In this document: piece by piece, positions 20,935 to 32,524 of the stretch
Numbering within the stretch: position 1 is the first letter of the stretch
How the letters are laid out: each line of letters begins with the position of its first letter
Assembly (NCBI GenBank): GCA_030522415.1
Contig: CM060109.1
Location: 23,050,661 to 23,114,660 of the forward strand
Direction of reading: 5' to 3'
Origin: Channallabes apus
Lineage: Eukaryota > Chordata > Actinopteri > Siluriformes > Clariidae
Length of the DNA: 64,000 bases
Notes under the pieces: generated by a model
Database searches by the model: none
Told to the model about the DNA's origin: nothing
The model's input: only the letters and a program-made list of their open reading frames with translations
Translations under genes and position numbers: made by a program

Positions 20935-21599
20935 CAGCATGTCTACATGCACAAATTTTGGCACAAACACAAAATATGATTCTTATCTATCTGTATACAT
21001 ATAAACATAGTGCTGTACATACTTGTTTACTACTCTGCCTACTTTGTTGCTGAACTGAGTGTTACTCTATGCTACTTTTTTTTTTCACATAAGTTTACAT
21101 TCACCACTATTTTTTATAGATTATCAAGTGCATTTTCCATGAAAGTCATAAATGATCTGGAAATGTGATTTAAACATGCCTGTATTCTTCTGTATAGACA
21201 AAGTCCTGCTTGTTGTGTGTTGGTGTGAGGTAGTTACACTCGATTACCCTGATAACTTCCACTCTGTAACCCCTCAATCCTTGAACCCTCCACCAGAGAG
21301 AGAGACTCAGAGAGAGTCATTTCCTAGGTCACCAGTTCACTTCCTGTTTGTTGTGTATTTTAGCATGCTTCCAGTAGCCATCTGTGCAAAGTACAGTATT
21401 CAGTTCATCTGTGTACCAAGCCTTTTAAGTTCACTCTTTGTTTATCTCGTGGTCATGACTCATTTTGCTACATTTCTTAACCATGCTTTTGGATTTCTGA
21501 TTTGGATTGTTTGCTACTGACTGACTGTTTGATTTCTGACTTTGACATTTGATTGAGTTTTCTTTTCTGACTAAGCCTTCGACTTTTGATTTAGTTTTT
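20935..21599. other. Non-coding DNA left of a Gypsy remnant
   Basis: Contains T-rich stretches and a short GA-rich tract near 21295-21320. Part may be the leader of the Gypsy element that follows. No LTR was recognised here. Confidence 0.3.
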
Positions 21600-22542
21600 G
21601 AATTGTTTGCCTCATGACTTGTTTAATAATACCTTGCGAGTCTAACTTGCTTCTGGTGATGGATTCGTTATGGAATACTTTGTCTGATATGTATCCAGCG
21701 GGGATTTTTCCGCTTCAAGCAGCATTTGCATACCAAAGTGAGATGATAAACAGCTACCAGGAGCAGTCACACACGTGTTATGAGCTACCAACAAACACCT
21801 CACGCAATATTTTTGGGCTAAGGCCAGTAAGGCCGGCTCTACCAAACAAATTTGATGAGTCTGCGTATAAATCTTAATCTATTTCATACACCAGTCGGAA
21901 GCATATCATAGTGAAGCAATTAACTGTGCCTTTGTTATATGTCACTACTCACCGGTAAAGCACTGGACTGGGCAACCACTGTCTGGGATAATGATTTACA
22001 GATTTGCTCACGTACTTTTCCAAGCAAATACAGGACTTTTTTTTTTATATCAAGATGGTTCGCAAGATATTTCCATCCAGTTGTTGCATTTGCACCAGGG
22101 CAAGTCTGCTGCTGCTTATTATGCCATTCAATTCTGCACTTTAGCTACTCAGAGTGTCAAAGGGAAATATCAACATCAGCCTCATGACGGGATTGTAACA
22201 ATCGCCCGAGGGGCAGAGCAGCACATAAACTGTTCAGAACATGCAGATCCGCAGGCAGCTACCATGCAGAGTCCTGAACAGGCAAAGGCGTGGCCATTTA
22301 TAGACTTGGTTGCCAGGCAACGCCGCCGTCAGGCAATCAGCCTGAACGAGCCGCACCTGGCAGCGAGTCTATATAAGGGTCCTGATACCTCGAGTACTTC
22401 GTGCGAATATTAGGTGGCACCGGTAAAGGTGTCAGGGCCAAGACAAGGACAAAAACCAAAGAAAAGAAAAGTCAAAGCCAAGCGCGCAGAAGAAGGAAAG
22501 AGACAGAGGCAAAGTCCCAGCCTCTGCCTGCTAAAGACACCG

Positions 22543-22576
<34 letters not shown>

Positions 22577-23340
22577 GCGAGAGCGTCACGCAGCTGTGTA
22601 GCGTGCGCTCTCAATATAAAGTGTACTTAAAAGCACAACTCCTCTCTCCCCCATAAATCCTCGGTAAGGGCAAATGCCCCGAGAGGATATAGTTTTTTTT
22701 TTTTTTTCCAGAGCCCCGTCCATTCTTACGTAGATGGCGGAGCTCTGTTTATTTTGTGTTTTCAGTTTTCTTTTGTTTCCCTTTAAGTTTCTAATGAATA
22801 ATCCCACGCCATCACCAAAAGGGAAGGCCTCCCAGTGCGTATCATAAGCACTCTCACATTTCGTTGATCCCCTCTAAAGCCCTGCGTCAGGCTCTTATCA
22901 TTAAAAACATCTTGTGGTGCGTCTCTACATACCACGCCACGTAACAGGAATACCATCCTCAATCCAGTCAGCAGGTTGAAAGTCTCAATCAGGAGATTGA
23001 TAAGATACATTTGCTCTTACTGCAGCCAAGTACAACACAAATGGAGCAAATTCCTTCCATGAATGAAGTACGCTTAAACTTTAATAATTCCGCTACAGGG
23101 ATCACACCATTCCAATGCATTCTGAGGTATCAACCACCACTGTTCCCCTGGTCTGGTGAACCATCTAATGTCCCATGGTAATTAGACAACAATGGATGCA
23201 AGCAGATCAACGAAGGCATCCCCACCCCAGTTATCAGCCAGGTCAGATGTTCTGGTTTTCCACGAAGGACCTGCGTCTTAGACTGTGAAGCAAAAAACTC
23301 AGATATGTGGGTCCCTTTAAAGTCATAAGACAAATAAAAC
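21600..23340 (+). mobile_element. Degraded Ty3/Gypsy retrotransposon (gag and integrase remnants)
   Basis: Gag blocks in shifting frames: LRPVRPALPNKFDESAYK, MSLLTGKALDWATTVWDND and LHLHQGKSAAAYYAIQF, the order seen in fish Sushi/Gypsy Gag. After about 600 bp of other sequence, integrase blocks follow: ALIIKNILWW-like, KWSKFLPWMKYA, LQGSHHSNAF and [19 protein letters not shown], then YVGPFKVIRQIKPVTY. Protease, reverse transcriptase and RNase H are absent. Many stops make it dead. Confidence 0.75.
22194..22700 (+). promoter_or_regulatory. GC-rich LTR-like promoter segment inside the Gypsy remnant
   Basis: Begins TGTAACAATCGCCCG, has GC-rich DNA, then TCTATATAAGGGTCC (TATA-like) near 22370-22382, a GA microsatellite at 22547-22573 and a T run near 22690. 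This looks like U3-R of an LTR inserted between the gag and integrase remnants. The matching end and target duplication were not found. Confidence 0.4.
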
Positions 23341-24684
23341 CTGTCACATACTGATTAGAGCTTCCTACTAAATAAAAATAAAATGAAATTAGTATTATGG
23401 TTGCAAATGTTCATTACAAGCATGCGAACTACCCTGTTATTTACAACAGCTGTTTACTTTTTGAATTAGAAACATAACGCTTCTGTCGCTAACTAACTAT
23501 GGGTTACTAGACACGGGCGATGACCTGCTGTTTGTGTGCTTTAACTGTATGCGCTGTAACATGGTCAGAATGCCGAAATGGGCAAATTTAAAATCAGATC
23601 AGTTCAGTTGTTTTTCATGTTTGTTCTGCATCGAAAACTATGATCCCACTAATATTAGGTGGAGAGTCAAGTGGAATATGATAATGATACAGCTGGTTAT
23701 CATTGTATTTTAATAATGCAGTGTGTCTGTGGTTGCATAAAGATGAAGACTTATATGAACCGATGGTAGTGTTGCTTTTTAACGGGCTTTTACATGACCA
23801 GTGATTGTTTCTTTGTCTTCTATGTAATCTTAATTACCGCTTTATAAAAATAAGAATACAGAGAACTCTCTGTGTTGACTACCATACCAATAATTGATGA
23901 CTTGCTTGTAGTTAGCTTTGGTATTATTCCTTGTTGATTTTTTTCCCATCAGGCACTGAATGCAACATTTGGCTCTATTCTAGTATTATTTAATTGTAGT
24001 GTTGTATTACTGACAGTAAGTGTGCTTGTACTGTATTGTTTTGTCGCCATGCAATGTCACTGCTGGAGCAACATCTGTCAAAGTTATAATCTACAAGTGT
24101 ACATATACTACATACAAGTTAAATGTGGTGAATGTACTCATACCATTCAAAGCTATTTGTAATTTTTCGTAAGCATTTCTGTAATTTAGTGAGGCATTTG
24201 TAGCATGCATTTAGCATTACGCTGGCCATAGCATAGCGATACTTTCTCCCAGCATGCACACCATCCCGATAATATTATCTGATTCGCGATCAGATATGAG
24301 CGTCTGTGAGACGAAGCTGCAAGAAACTTCACAAGGTCAGATGCTTTGAAGTAGACCCCAAAACCAAGGGTGTAAATTGAAGATCCAGTAAACAAAGCGG
24401 ACAGTTTTACAGCTACACCCCGAGTTGGGGGGGAACCACCAAGTCACACCTGGACACTCATTGACCTCCAGAGCACATGCCTTTCAATGAAAAAAGAGAC
24501 ATACGGCATCGGCACAATTTTACACATCTTTAAAGTGTGCCAGTAGGGCATATACGCATATACATATATTTACTCAGTATGTTTTATTCCTGTGTGGATG
24601 TTTGATTATTCTTCATAACTCTAAAGGTGTAATCAGCATTTACAAACTCCTTTTATTAGATAAAGGAAGGAATGAGTGGGTAAG
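23341..24684. other. Intergenic DNA without recognised features
   Basis: AT-rich, no coding homology or terminal repeats recognised. TATATACGCATATACATATA-like words occur near 24550. Confidence 0.4.
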
Positions 24685-24688
24685 ATAT

Positions 24689-24775
24689 TGTGGCGTGGGC
24701 AGGGCGGTGGCTGACGACTATCATGCCTTGCGGGGGTTCTCTATGTGTCCACCCTGTTACGAGTAAAACGCTACA
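24689..24775 (+). repeat. 5' LTR of the Gypsy element, internally deleted
   Basis: Shares TGTGGCGTG at its start, the CATGCCTTGCGGGGGTTCTC block, and AAAACGCTACA at its end with the 3' LTR, but is only 87 bp long instead of 303 bp. The central LTR region is gone. Confidence 0.8.
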
Positions 24776-24935
24776 TTGGGATGTAGCTAAGTGGGATAGA
24801 GAATTACGAGTTGGAGCGCACTATCGAGGACCCGCAGAAGATCCAAGTAGGCCACCGAGTAGCAGAGCAATTACGGAAGAAAGAGCATCTTCCGGACGGA
24901 GCCAGCGCGAGCAAAGGAGCGCAACCCAAACGGAG

Positions 24936-25832
24936 CGGCGAGATGAAGATCCTGGATCTCGGGGCGGAGCCCAACGTTGACGCTGCGCAAGCGTCGGAGC
25001 AAGCTACAGCTCCGTGCGCCGTCAGCCGGCGAGGTGACCTGCAGCTGCGCCTTCCTTCCTACAACGGCGCCGTCGAACCCTACGCATTCTTCGCCCAAGT
25101 GGAGCTAGCTGCCGACATCTCAGGCTAGTCTCCAGCGGAAACAGCCATCAGAGTAGCACTCTCACTGGAGGGCGATGCGCTCCAGGTGCTGGAAGACCTC
25201 AGGGCCGATGAACGGAAGGACTGCGCAAGAAGCTAACTAGGAAGAGCTAACTCGTTGCACATTTCTCAGAGGATTCCGACCGCCGCGGCTCCGCAAGCAC
25301 ATCAGGTTAGCAGCACCAGCTTCCCTTACCGAGGTGCTACGCGCAGCAGAGCACACAGTGCCCGTAATGGCGGAGCATCAACGCGAAAGAGCCGAGCGAC
25401 CGCCCGCAGCTCAGGGGCACTCGGTAGGTGAAACTAGCCACGGACAGGACTACGCATCACGGTTAGACAACGAACAGGTCTCCGAGGTTTCGTAGCGATG
25501 CCGAGGTACGGGACCTTGGGACTACCGTTGCAACGTTCGCAGGCCTGAGGGACAGAGTATCCCCGCAACCGTTAAACTAGCTCCGGAAGGGGAAGCCGCC
25601 TCCCGCAAATCGTCCTTGTTTCCCCAACTAGTGCATTCAACTTCCGGTCGGGACGTTTAGGAAATCGCGCTGGGGTTTATGTGAACTGTGTTATGGACGA
25701 CGTCCTAGTACGGGTGCTAGTGGACACTGGCTCCACTGTTTCGCTGCTGCGCGTCGGAATATTGGGACCACGCGAGTGCGTTTTTAGACCGTCTGACCCA
25801 GCCTTCAACATTCGCACCGTGTCCAGGAGCTA
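24936..25832 (+). pseudogene. Gypsy gag-protease pseudogene, 5' part
   Basis: Gag reads LRLPSYNGAVEPYAFFAQVE, then a stop (TAG near 25126), then AIRVALSLEGDALQVLEDL. Further down, a retropepsin block reads VLVRVLVDTGSTVSLLRV with the catalytic DTGS motif near 25715-25740. The frame is broken several times and ends where Tc1 family D inserted at the TA of 25831-25832. Confidence 0.7.
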
Positions 25833-27377
25833 CAGTGGCTTGCAAAAGTAATCGGCCGCCTTGAACTTTTCCACATTTTGTCACATTACAGCCACAAACA
25901 TGAATCAATTTCATTGGAATTCCACGTGAAAGACCAATACAAAGTGGTGTACACGTGAGAAGTGGAACAAAAATCATACATCTTCCAAACATTTTTTTAC
26001 AAATAAATAACTGAAAAGTGGGGTGTGCGTAATTATTCAGCCCCTTTTGGTCCGAGTGCAGTCAGTTGCTCACAGACATTGCCTGATGAGTGCTAATGAC
26101 TAAATAGAGTGCACCTGTGTGTAATCTAATGTCAGTACAAATACAGCTGCTCTGTGACAGCCTCAGTGGTTGTCTAAGAGAATACTGGGATCAACAACAC
26201 CATGAAGTCCAAAGAACACACCAGACAGGTCAGGGATAAAGTTATTGAGAAATTTAATGCAGGCTTAGGCTAAAAAAAAGATTTCCAAAGCCTTGAACAT
26301 CCCACGGAGCACTGTTCAAGCGATCATTCAGAAATGGAAGGAGTATGGCACAACTGTAAACCTACCAAGACAAGGCCGTCCACCTAAACTCACAGGCCGA
26401 ACAAGGAGAGCGGTGATCAGAAATGCAGCCAAGTGGCCCATGGTGACTCTAGACGAGCTGCAGAGATCTACAGCTCAGGTACGGGAATCTGTCCATAGGA
26501 CAACTATTAGTCGTGCATTGCACAAAGTTGGCCTTTATGGAAGAGTGGCAAGAAGAAAGCCATTGTTAACAGAAAACCATAAGAAGTCCCGTTTGCACAG
26601 CAAACATGTGGAAGAAGGTGCTCTGGTCAGATGAGACCAAAATGGAACTTTTTGGTCAAAATGCAAAACGCTATGTGTGGCGGAAAACTAACACTGCACA
26701 TCACTCTGAACACACCAACCCCACTGTCAAATATGGTAGTGGCAGCATCATGCTCTGGGGGTGCTTCTCTTCAGCAGGGACAGGGAAGCTGGTCAGAGTT
26801 GATGGGAAGATGGATGGAGCCAAATCTTGGAGGAAAACCTCTTGGAATCTGCAAAAGAATTGAGACTGGGGAGGTTCACCTTCCAGCAGGACAACGACCC
26901 TAAACATAAAGCCAGGGAAACAATGGAATGGTTTAAAACAAAACATATCCATGTGTGAGACTGGCCCAGTCAAAGTCCAGATCTAAATTCAATCGAGAAT
27001 CTGTGGCAAGATCTGAAAACTGCTGTCCATCTAATCTGACTGAGCTGCAGCTGTTTTGCAAAGAAGAATGGGCAAGGATTTCAGTCTCTAGACGTGCAAA
27101 GCTGGTAGAGACATACCCTAAAAGACTGGCAGCTGTAATTGCAGCAAAAGGCGGTTCTACAAAGTATTGACTCAGGGGGCTGAATAATTACGCACACCCC
27201 ACTTTTCAGTTATTTATTTGTAAAAAATGTTTGGAATCATGTATGATTTTCGTTCCACTTCTCACGTGTACACCACTTTGTATTGGTCTTTCATGTGGAA
27301 TTACATTAAAATTGATTCATGTTTGTGGCTGTAATGTGACAAAATGTGGAAAAGTTCAATACTTTTGCAAGCCACTG
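25833..27377 (+). mobile_element. Tc1-like element, family D, copy 2 (both ends)
   Basis: Left end CAGTGGCTTGCAAAAGTAAT and right end TACTTTTGCAAGCCACTG, with TA at 25831-25832 and 27378-27379. The TIRs are about 200 bp long. It interrupts the Gypsy protease between ...RTVSRS and MEIRARLTV, so it is younger than that element. Confidence 0.92.
26202..27170 (+). pseudogene. Tc1-like transposase pseudogene, family D copy 2
   Basis: ATG at 26202 starts MKSKEHTRQVRDKVIEKFNA, soon broken by TAA and a frameshift near 26272. The HTH/linker block STVQAIIQKWKEYGTTVNLP follows (26293-26634), then in another frame [16 protein letters not shown] (first Asp), then [11 protein letters not shown] in a third frame, then a shifted [14 protein letters not shown] and EEWARISVSRRAKLVETY to the TGA at 27168-27170. 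At least three indels inactivate it. Confidence 0.85.
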
Positions 27378-28612
27378 TACATGGAGATACGGGCTCGTCT
27401 CACGGTGCGAGTAAAAGTAGGTGAGCATGTTCATTTTCATGAATTCCTTGTGGGAGACATTGAGGATGAGTGCATTCTGGGGTTGGACATTCTAGAAAAG
27501 TGGGGTGCGGTGCTGAACCTAACTGACGGGACTCTGCGTGGTAACTTCGGGGTAGCTAGGTTTGCCAACATCCAAACCACAGCCGCATGTGTTAGTAGCA
27601 CACACCCGGGGGGCGGAACTTCCGGTAGTCTCGCCAGGTAAACATACGGTAGCAGGCTGAGCGGGAAAACTACACGCTAACGCCGACACTTTATCCCGAC
27701 GGCCGTGCAGCAAAGCTCGTCGTCAGTACTGCGAGCGAGGTGAAGAGCGCTTGTGCGGCTGTGACGTAGGACCCGCGACTCAGAACATTCTTCCCGTGAT
27801 CAGCCGTCCAAGCCGGCGTGCAGCCGAGTTACTGCGCTGACCGTAGTCGTTTCGCCTGTGCCACAGCTGGACTTTGATCAACTAATTGCAGAGCAGGAGA
27901 AGGATCCGGTCCTGCATAAGGTACTGGGTTGGGTTAAAGCGGGCCTGAGACCGGATTATACCGCAGTCGCTCATCTAGGGCGAGAGATAAAAGCTCTTTG
28001 CTCCCAGTTTACTCACCTAGCGTTGCACAGAGGGTTACTCTACCGCCGCTGGGAACGGCCGTGTGCTGGTGCCAAGGTCTTTGCGAACATGTGTACTGGA
28101 TTTGGTGCATGGACATTCTGGTTTGGCACACTTCGGGGTGAATAAAAGTCTGCAGCATTTGCGCGCTCTTTCTACTGGCCGGGTGTGTTATGTGTGTGTG
28201 ACCTGTTGAATGTGCTCCGGTTCATGCTAAGGCTGAATTGGATGAGGTTCTCCTGTGAATGTGCTGTTCATGCTATACAGTGCTGAGAATTAATAAAGTA
28301 CTCCCAGCCATTGCATTGGGCAATGTTAGACCGACAGTAAACTCTTTGTCCACCGATGCGACCTCTGCACGGCAAAGAAGGGCTCCACCCAGCGCTCGCG
28401 GGCACCGCTGCAGGACTTTCGGGCACATACGGAGCGTATGGGCGTAGACACACGCCGGCGAATCGGCGAACTCTGCGGAGGCCGGACCACCTCAGGACAA
28501 TGTTGCGCTCCTCCACAAAAAGACCCTGGCGTTCACAGCGCCAGCGCCGACCGCCTTCACGCCTCCAAGACTGAGAGAGAGACGAGGACGGTCACAGCTC
28601 GGGTAGGGGCAG
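27378..28612 (+). pseudogene. Gypsy protease end, integrase N-terminus and 3' internal region
   Basis: After the Tc1 insert the protease resumes with MEIRARLTVRVKVGEHVHFH and DECILGLDILEKWGAVLN (the ILGLD h-region of retropepsins). A stop near 27640 follows. At 27861 the frame PQLDFDQLIAEQEKDPVLHK, then GLLYRRWERP, then FGVNKSLQHLRALFYWPG in shifted frame, is the Zn-binding N-terminus of integrase. RT and RNase H that should lie between are deleted. It ends in a GTAGGGGCAG polypurine-like stretch just before the 3' LTR. Confidence 0.7.
28179..28325 (+). repeat. Displaced LTR fragment inside the Gypsy element
   Basis: GGGTGTGTTATGTGTGTGTG through CCCAGCCATTGCATTGGGCA closely repeats 28722-28868 of the 3' LTR, with only a few differences. 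It begins exactly where integrase FYWPG breaks off, so it arose by a template switch or recombination, not as a separate insertion. Confidence 0.75.
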
Positions 28613-28915
28613 TGTGGCGTGAGCGGGGCGGCAGCTGGCAGCCATCATGCCTTGCGGGGGTTCTCTATGTGTCCACCCTGTTGGGGAAGGGTGTTTGGGT
28701 TAGTGGCTTCGGCCAAATTGGGTGTGTTATGTGTGTGTGACCTGTTGAGTGTGCTCCGATTCATGCTAAGGCTGAATTGGATGAGGTTCTCGTGTGAATG
28801 TGATGTTCATGCTATACAGTGCTGAGAATTAATAAAGTACTCCCAGCCATTGCATTGGGCAGCAATAAAGCTCACTCGTCTCTCCAAGATCCTTTCCCGG
28901 CGGCAAAACGCTACA
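28613..28915 (+). repeat. 3' LTR of the Gypsy element
   Basis: 303 bp from TGTGGCGTGAGC to AAAACGCTACA, followed by the ATAT duplication. AATTAATAAAG near 28830 may be its poly(A) signal. Confidence 0.8.
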
Positions 28916-29080
28916 ATATGTAATGTTTGATGTCATTCTAAAGCTGGCTTTATTCAAAGAACGTTGGTGAACACTGGAAATTGGTAGCATGAACTGAGCT
29001 TTCACCCATCTGGCGCTACGCCGCTGCTGGCATCATCCGCTCCTCAAGAACTCTTAACGAGACTTCGTGCCAGAACTCCA

Positions 29081-29400
29081 ATGTCCCGCAATGAAGGAAA
29101 CCCGCAGGAGAAGTTCCAGAGTGCAGCCATCGGTAAACAGGCAACCAACGCCTCACTGAAGGGCTTTCTCGAAAGACGTCATCTCTACAACAGCGCACCA
29201 AACAACCAGCAACGCCGTGATTCCCTTCGCTGGAGGCGAACCAACGGATGAGAACGAAACATAACGCAAGTAAACAAACAAAGCTGCATAACTTGCTGAA
29301 GTTGGTGCTTACTAAACCGTAAGATTAAACCCAAGACTCTGCTCTTGTGACTTTCGTTGATCTAGTAAATAGTACTACGTAGAATATCTTCATTCATTTT
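29081..29400 (+). pseudogene. Second copy of the unrecognised exon at 15870-16140
   Basis: From about 29160 the sequence is clearly homologous to the reverse complement of 15870-16110: GATTCCCTTCGCTGGAGGCG, the AAGTAAACAAACAAAGCTGC donor region and GACTCTGCTCTTGTGACTTT are shared. An open block from ATG 29081 reads MSRNEGNPQEKFQSAAIGKQ and ends RRDSLRWRRTNG before a TGA. Only this first-exon region is present. The family is not recognised. Confidence 0.5.
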
Positions 29401-29417
29401 CACCTTCCAAACTATTT

Positions 29418-29446
29418 GTATGTGTGTGTGTGTGTGTGTGTGTGTT
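29418..29446. repeat. (GT)n microsatellite
   Basis: About 14 TG units, with no coding context. Confidence 0.85.
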
Positions 29447-29477
29447 TATGTAGCGTAGTTTCATGTAACGTAGATTA

Positions 29478-29855
29478 TTCATTCATTCATTCATTTTCTA
29501 TACCGCTTTATCCTGTATTCAGGGTCGGGGGGGACCTGGAGCCTATCCCAGGAGACTTCGGGCACTAGGCGGGGTACACCCTGGACAATGTGCCAATCCA
29601 TCGCAGGGCACACACACATACACACACTCACACACCCAATCACACACTACGGGCAATTTGGGTACGCCAATTAGCCTAACCTGCATATCTTTGGACTGTG
29701 GGAGGAAACCGGAGTACCCGGAGGAAACCCACCAAGCACGGGGAGAACATGCAAACTCCATGCACACAGAGACGGGAATCGAGCCTGGCCGGGGAATCGA
29801 ACCCAGACCCTGGAGGTGCAAGGCGACAGTGCTAACCACTACACCACCACGCCGC
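29478..29855 (-). mobile_element. tRNA-derived SINE (Mermaid-like), copy 1
   Basis: Read on the minus strand it starts GCGGCGTGGTGGTGTAGTGG (A-box-like) and has GGTTCGATTCC, a near-consensus pol III B box, about 50 bp on. It ends in a short ATGA/TGAA repeat tail. GTAACGTAGATTA flanks both sides (29465-29477 and 29856-29868), a 13-bp target duplication of LINE-type insertion. Copy 2 at 47959-48336 is almost identical. Confidence 0.85.
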
Positions 29856-29920
29856 GTAACGTAGATTAGTCAAATAAATTCTCGTTTCTTTATAAACTGT
29901 TGTCTTGGTCATGTATTTTA

Positions 29921-30659
29921 ATGTCTAAACATTTGCCCAGATCTTGTTACCTTGCTCATAATTGCTAAAAAACAAGACTTTAACACAAAAATTGACGGTG
30001 TACTGACGGAAATAAGAATTGTCCAAACGGACATGAAAGACTGTAGTGGACGTATCATGAAGGCCGAAAAGCGAATATCTACGGCAGAAGACGAGATACA
30101 AAACCTGAAAGTAACTATCGAAAAACTTGAAAATAAGACAAAAAACCTCAATAACAAAGTCGAAGACTTAGAAGGGAGGAGTAGACGTAATAACCTGCGT
30201 GTACTGGGCATACCCGAGAAAGTAGAAGGCAATGATACCTGCTCCTTTATGGAAAAATGGATAGCGGATACTCTGAAGATAACGCCGCCGGTTTTGGAGA
30301 GAGCACACCGGATAACAGTGAGCCAAAGTTCCAATACGTATCCGAGAACTATCATCATCAAGTGCTTAAACTACAAGGACAGAGAAAATATATTGAAGGC
30401 TGCGCGGATACTGAAAGAGGTGATGTACCAAAACAACAAAATAAGATTTCTTCGTGACCTGCCAACAGAGGTGTATAAGCGACAGAGGAGTTACGACGGA
30501 GTGAGGAAGCGGTTACGGGAACTCGGTCTGGATAAGCACCGGGTAATATACCCCGCACGGCTCCTGTTGATCAACGATGACCGTACTGTCGTCTTCAATA
30601 CACCAATGGACGTGAATAAGTACATCAAGGAGCTGGAGCCAGTGAATGAGGATAACTAA
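29921..30659 (+). pseudogene. L1 ORF1p-like RNA-binding protein, N-terminus frameshifted
   Basis: ATG at 29921 starts MSKHLPRSCYLAHNC and meets a TAA within 16 codons. In the next frame 235 codons are open to 30659. That protein has a heptad-rich coiled coil (about residues 10-80, KIDGVLTEIRIVQTDMK through KTKNLNNKVEDLEGRSRR), then RRNNLRVLGIPE opening the RRM, then the C-terminal domain with RTIIIKCLNYKDRENIL and KIRFLRDLPTEV. It matches L1 ORF1p (transposase_22 family), a trimeric nucleic-acid chaperone that packages LINE RNA. One frameshift near 29960 is the visible lesion. Confidence 0.8.
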
Positions 30660-31240
30660 ATTAAGTGTGACTGGATGAGAACCTATATTAAACTTAAAAT
30701 GTTGTCGGTTGTGGCTGCTGGAAACTAAGAGGTATGTAGGGCCTAAATTAGCTGAAAACGCGACTACTTACAGTTTTGAGTCTCCTAGAATACAAATATA
30801 AAGTTTTAAATAAACACTGTTTAGAGATATATTTTATTTAGTTTTCTCTTTTGTTTTCTTCTTAAAGTGCAATTAGGTGCTTCTTATGGGAGGGCCGAAA
30901 AAGTACGTGCATGTAGTATAACACATAGCTTATTTTCAGTTGATAGATAAAATATCTTATCTGGATTATTTTTTCTACATCGACAAGTAATTGAGCTGAG
31001 TTTTGGTTTACAGGAGAATAGTTCCTCAGTATAGTGTGGACCTATTCCTGATAATGGAGGGAAGTTATTTAGGGGTTTGGGGGAGCCTGTATGTTCTAGG
31101 GAGTCAGGCTTGGGCTCTGGGTGGGTTGCTCTATTCCTCTTCGTTTTGAGTTTTATTTCAAATGGTACCCTTTATAGGCTTTTGCTATTTTTGTACTAAG
31201 GTACTTTAACTTTCTTTATGTTAAATATGACATTATAAAA
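30660..31240. other. L1 inter-ORF spacer
   Basis: About 580 bp with no open frame of note between L1 ORF1 and ORF2, longer than the short spacers of mammalian L1. Confidence 0.5.
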
Positions 31241-32524
31241 ATGACAGATGTTTTGCTTGAATGTGTATCTTGGAATTGTAGAGGTCTACGTAAACTAACT
31301 AAAATAAAACAAGTAATGGGTAGAATAAAACAGTTAAGAGCCAAAATTGTGTTCCTGCAGGAAACACACATGTTAGCGTAGATGGCCAGGTCAGGTATTG
31401 TCTTCAGCTTACTGTTCGAATTCCAGAGGAGTTATAATTATGATACATAAGTCTATTCCTTTGTGTATTGATAAAATAACTAAAGACCCCAAAGGTAGAT
31501 TTTTGATTGTACAGGGAAACATTCTATCAACTCGGATTAGTCTGATTAATGTATATGGACCTAATGATGATAACGCAGATTTTTACAGTGATTTATTTTT
31601 GAGATTCTCCACAATGCCCGGAAAACACATTATGGCAGGTGATTTCAATTGTGTTTTGTAGCCCAGTAAGGATCGGTCATCTAGTATTGATAACACCCAT
31701 GTAAGGTCTAGAAAAGCTTTACAATATTTTATAAAGGAACTTAACCTGGTGGATATATGGAGGGCTCAAAACCCAATAAAAAGGGAATATTCATGTTGGT
31801 CGAGTACTTCTAAAGGATACTCAAGAATAGATTATTTTCTGATTTCAGCTGAACTAAGTTCTTGTATCAGAAATTGTCAATATAGCAGTATTCTTATTTC
31901 AGACCATGCTCTTGTATCTTTGACATACGTTGAACCAAAGCTTTCTCATAATCGAACTAAATGGAGATTTCAAATACAATGGATGCAAGATAAAAGATTT
32001 CTTGAATTCTTAGGGGATCAAATTGATTATTATTTTGAACATAACACTACCCAAACATCAGCAATAACCAGATGGGAAGCCTTTAAGGCCTTTATACGAG
32101 GACAAATTATAAGCTATACGAGTAGAAAGACAAAAGAGAAACAGGAGAAATATAAAACACTTGAAACAAAAATTCGCCTACTCGAGGAAAGAAGTTTACA
32201 AGCAGGCCAAAATACTGATAATGTTTTAAAAGAATTGCTATTGTTAAGAACCCAATATAATGAAAAAACACATGAAAAAGCAGCAGCCAATTTATTAAGA
32301 TTAAAGCAGCAATTTTACGATCAGGGAGAAAAACCAGGTAGACTTCTTGCTTGGCGTATAAAACAACAGGAATTAGAAATAGCAATTACTAGTATTGAAG
32401 ATGAAAATGGAAATATGACTGTAGACCCGTTGGAAATTAATAAAGCGTTTAGAAACTTCTACGAAAAATTATACTGTTCTGAAAGTAAGGCCACGACTGA
32501 TGCTCACTCCGCGTTTTTTGATAG
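31241..32524 (+). pseudogene. L1 ORF2p, endonuclease and linker part
   Basis: ATG at 31241 starts the apurinic-type endonuclease: SWNCRGLRKL (Asn) and FLQETH (catalytic Glu), then TAG at 31379-31381 and a frame change. The new frame has INVYGPND, GDFNCVL followed by TAG at 31659-31661, SRIDYFLIS, and SDHALVSLTY (catalytic His). A lysine/glutamate-rich linker and FRNFYEKLYCSES lead toward the RT. The retrovirus then cuts the frame at FFDS. ORF2p nicks target DNA and primes reverse transcription. Confidence 0.88.

Larger units (their letters stand above)
24689..28915 (+). mobile_element. Ty3/Gypsy retrotransposon with LTRs, split by a Tc1 element
   Basis: The 5' LTR is 24689-24775 (TGTGGCG...CGCTACA, internally deleted) and the 3' LTR is 28613-28915 with the same ends. 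ATAT flanks both sides (24685-24688, 28916-28919). In between are Gag (25000-25210), an aspartic protease split by Tc1 family D (25833-27377), an integrase N-terminal part (27860-28180) and a stray LTR fragment at 28179-28325. Reverse transcriptase and RNase H are missing, so the element is a deleted, non-autonomous copy. Confidence 0.85.

Noticed and set aside
22194..23098. LTR-type element ending at GCTACA with a GGGAT duplication
   Set aside because: The right GGGAT lies in integrase coding sequence (SATGITPFQC), so the match of flanks is probably chance.
28259..28825. Several 60-100 codon frames around the Gypsy 3' end
   Set aside because: They overlap LTR and 3' internal sequence, share no retroviral motif, and change between the duplicated LTR fragments.
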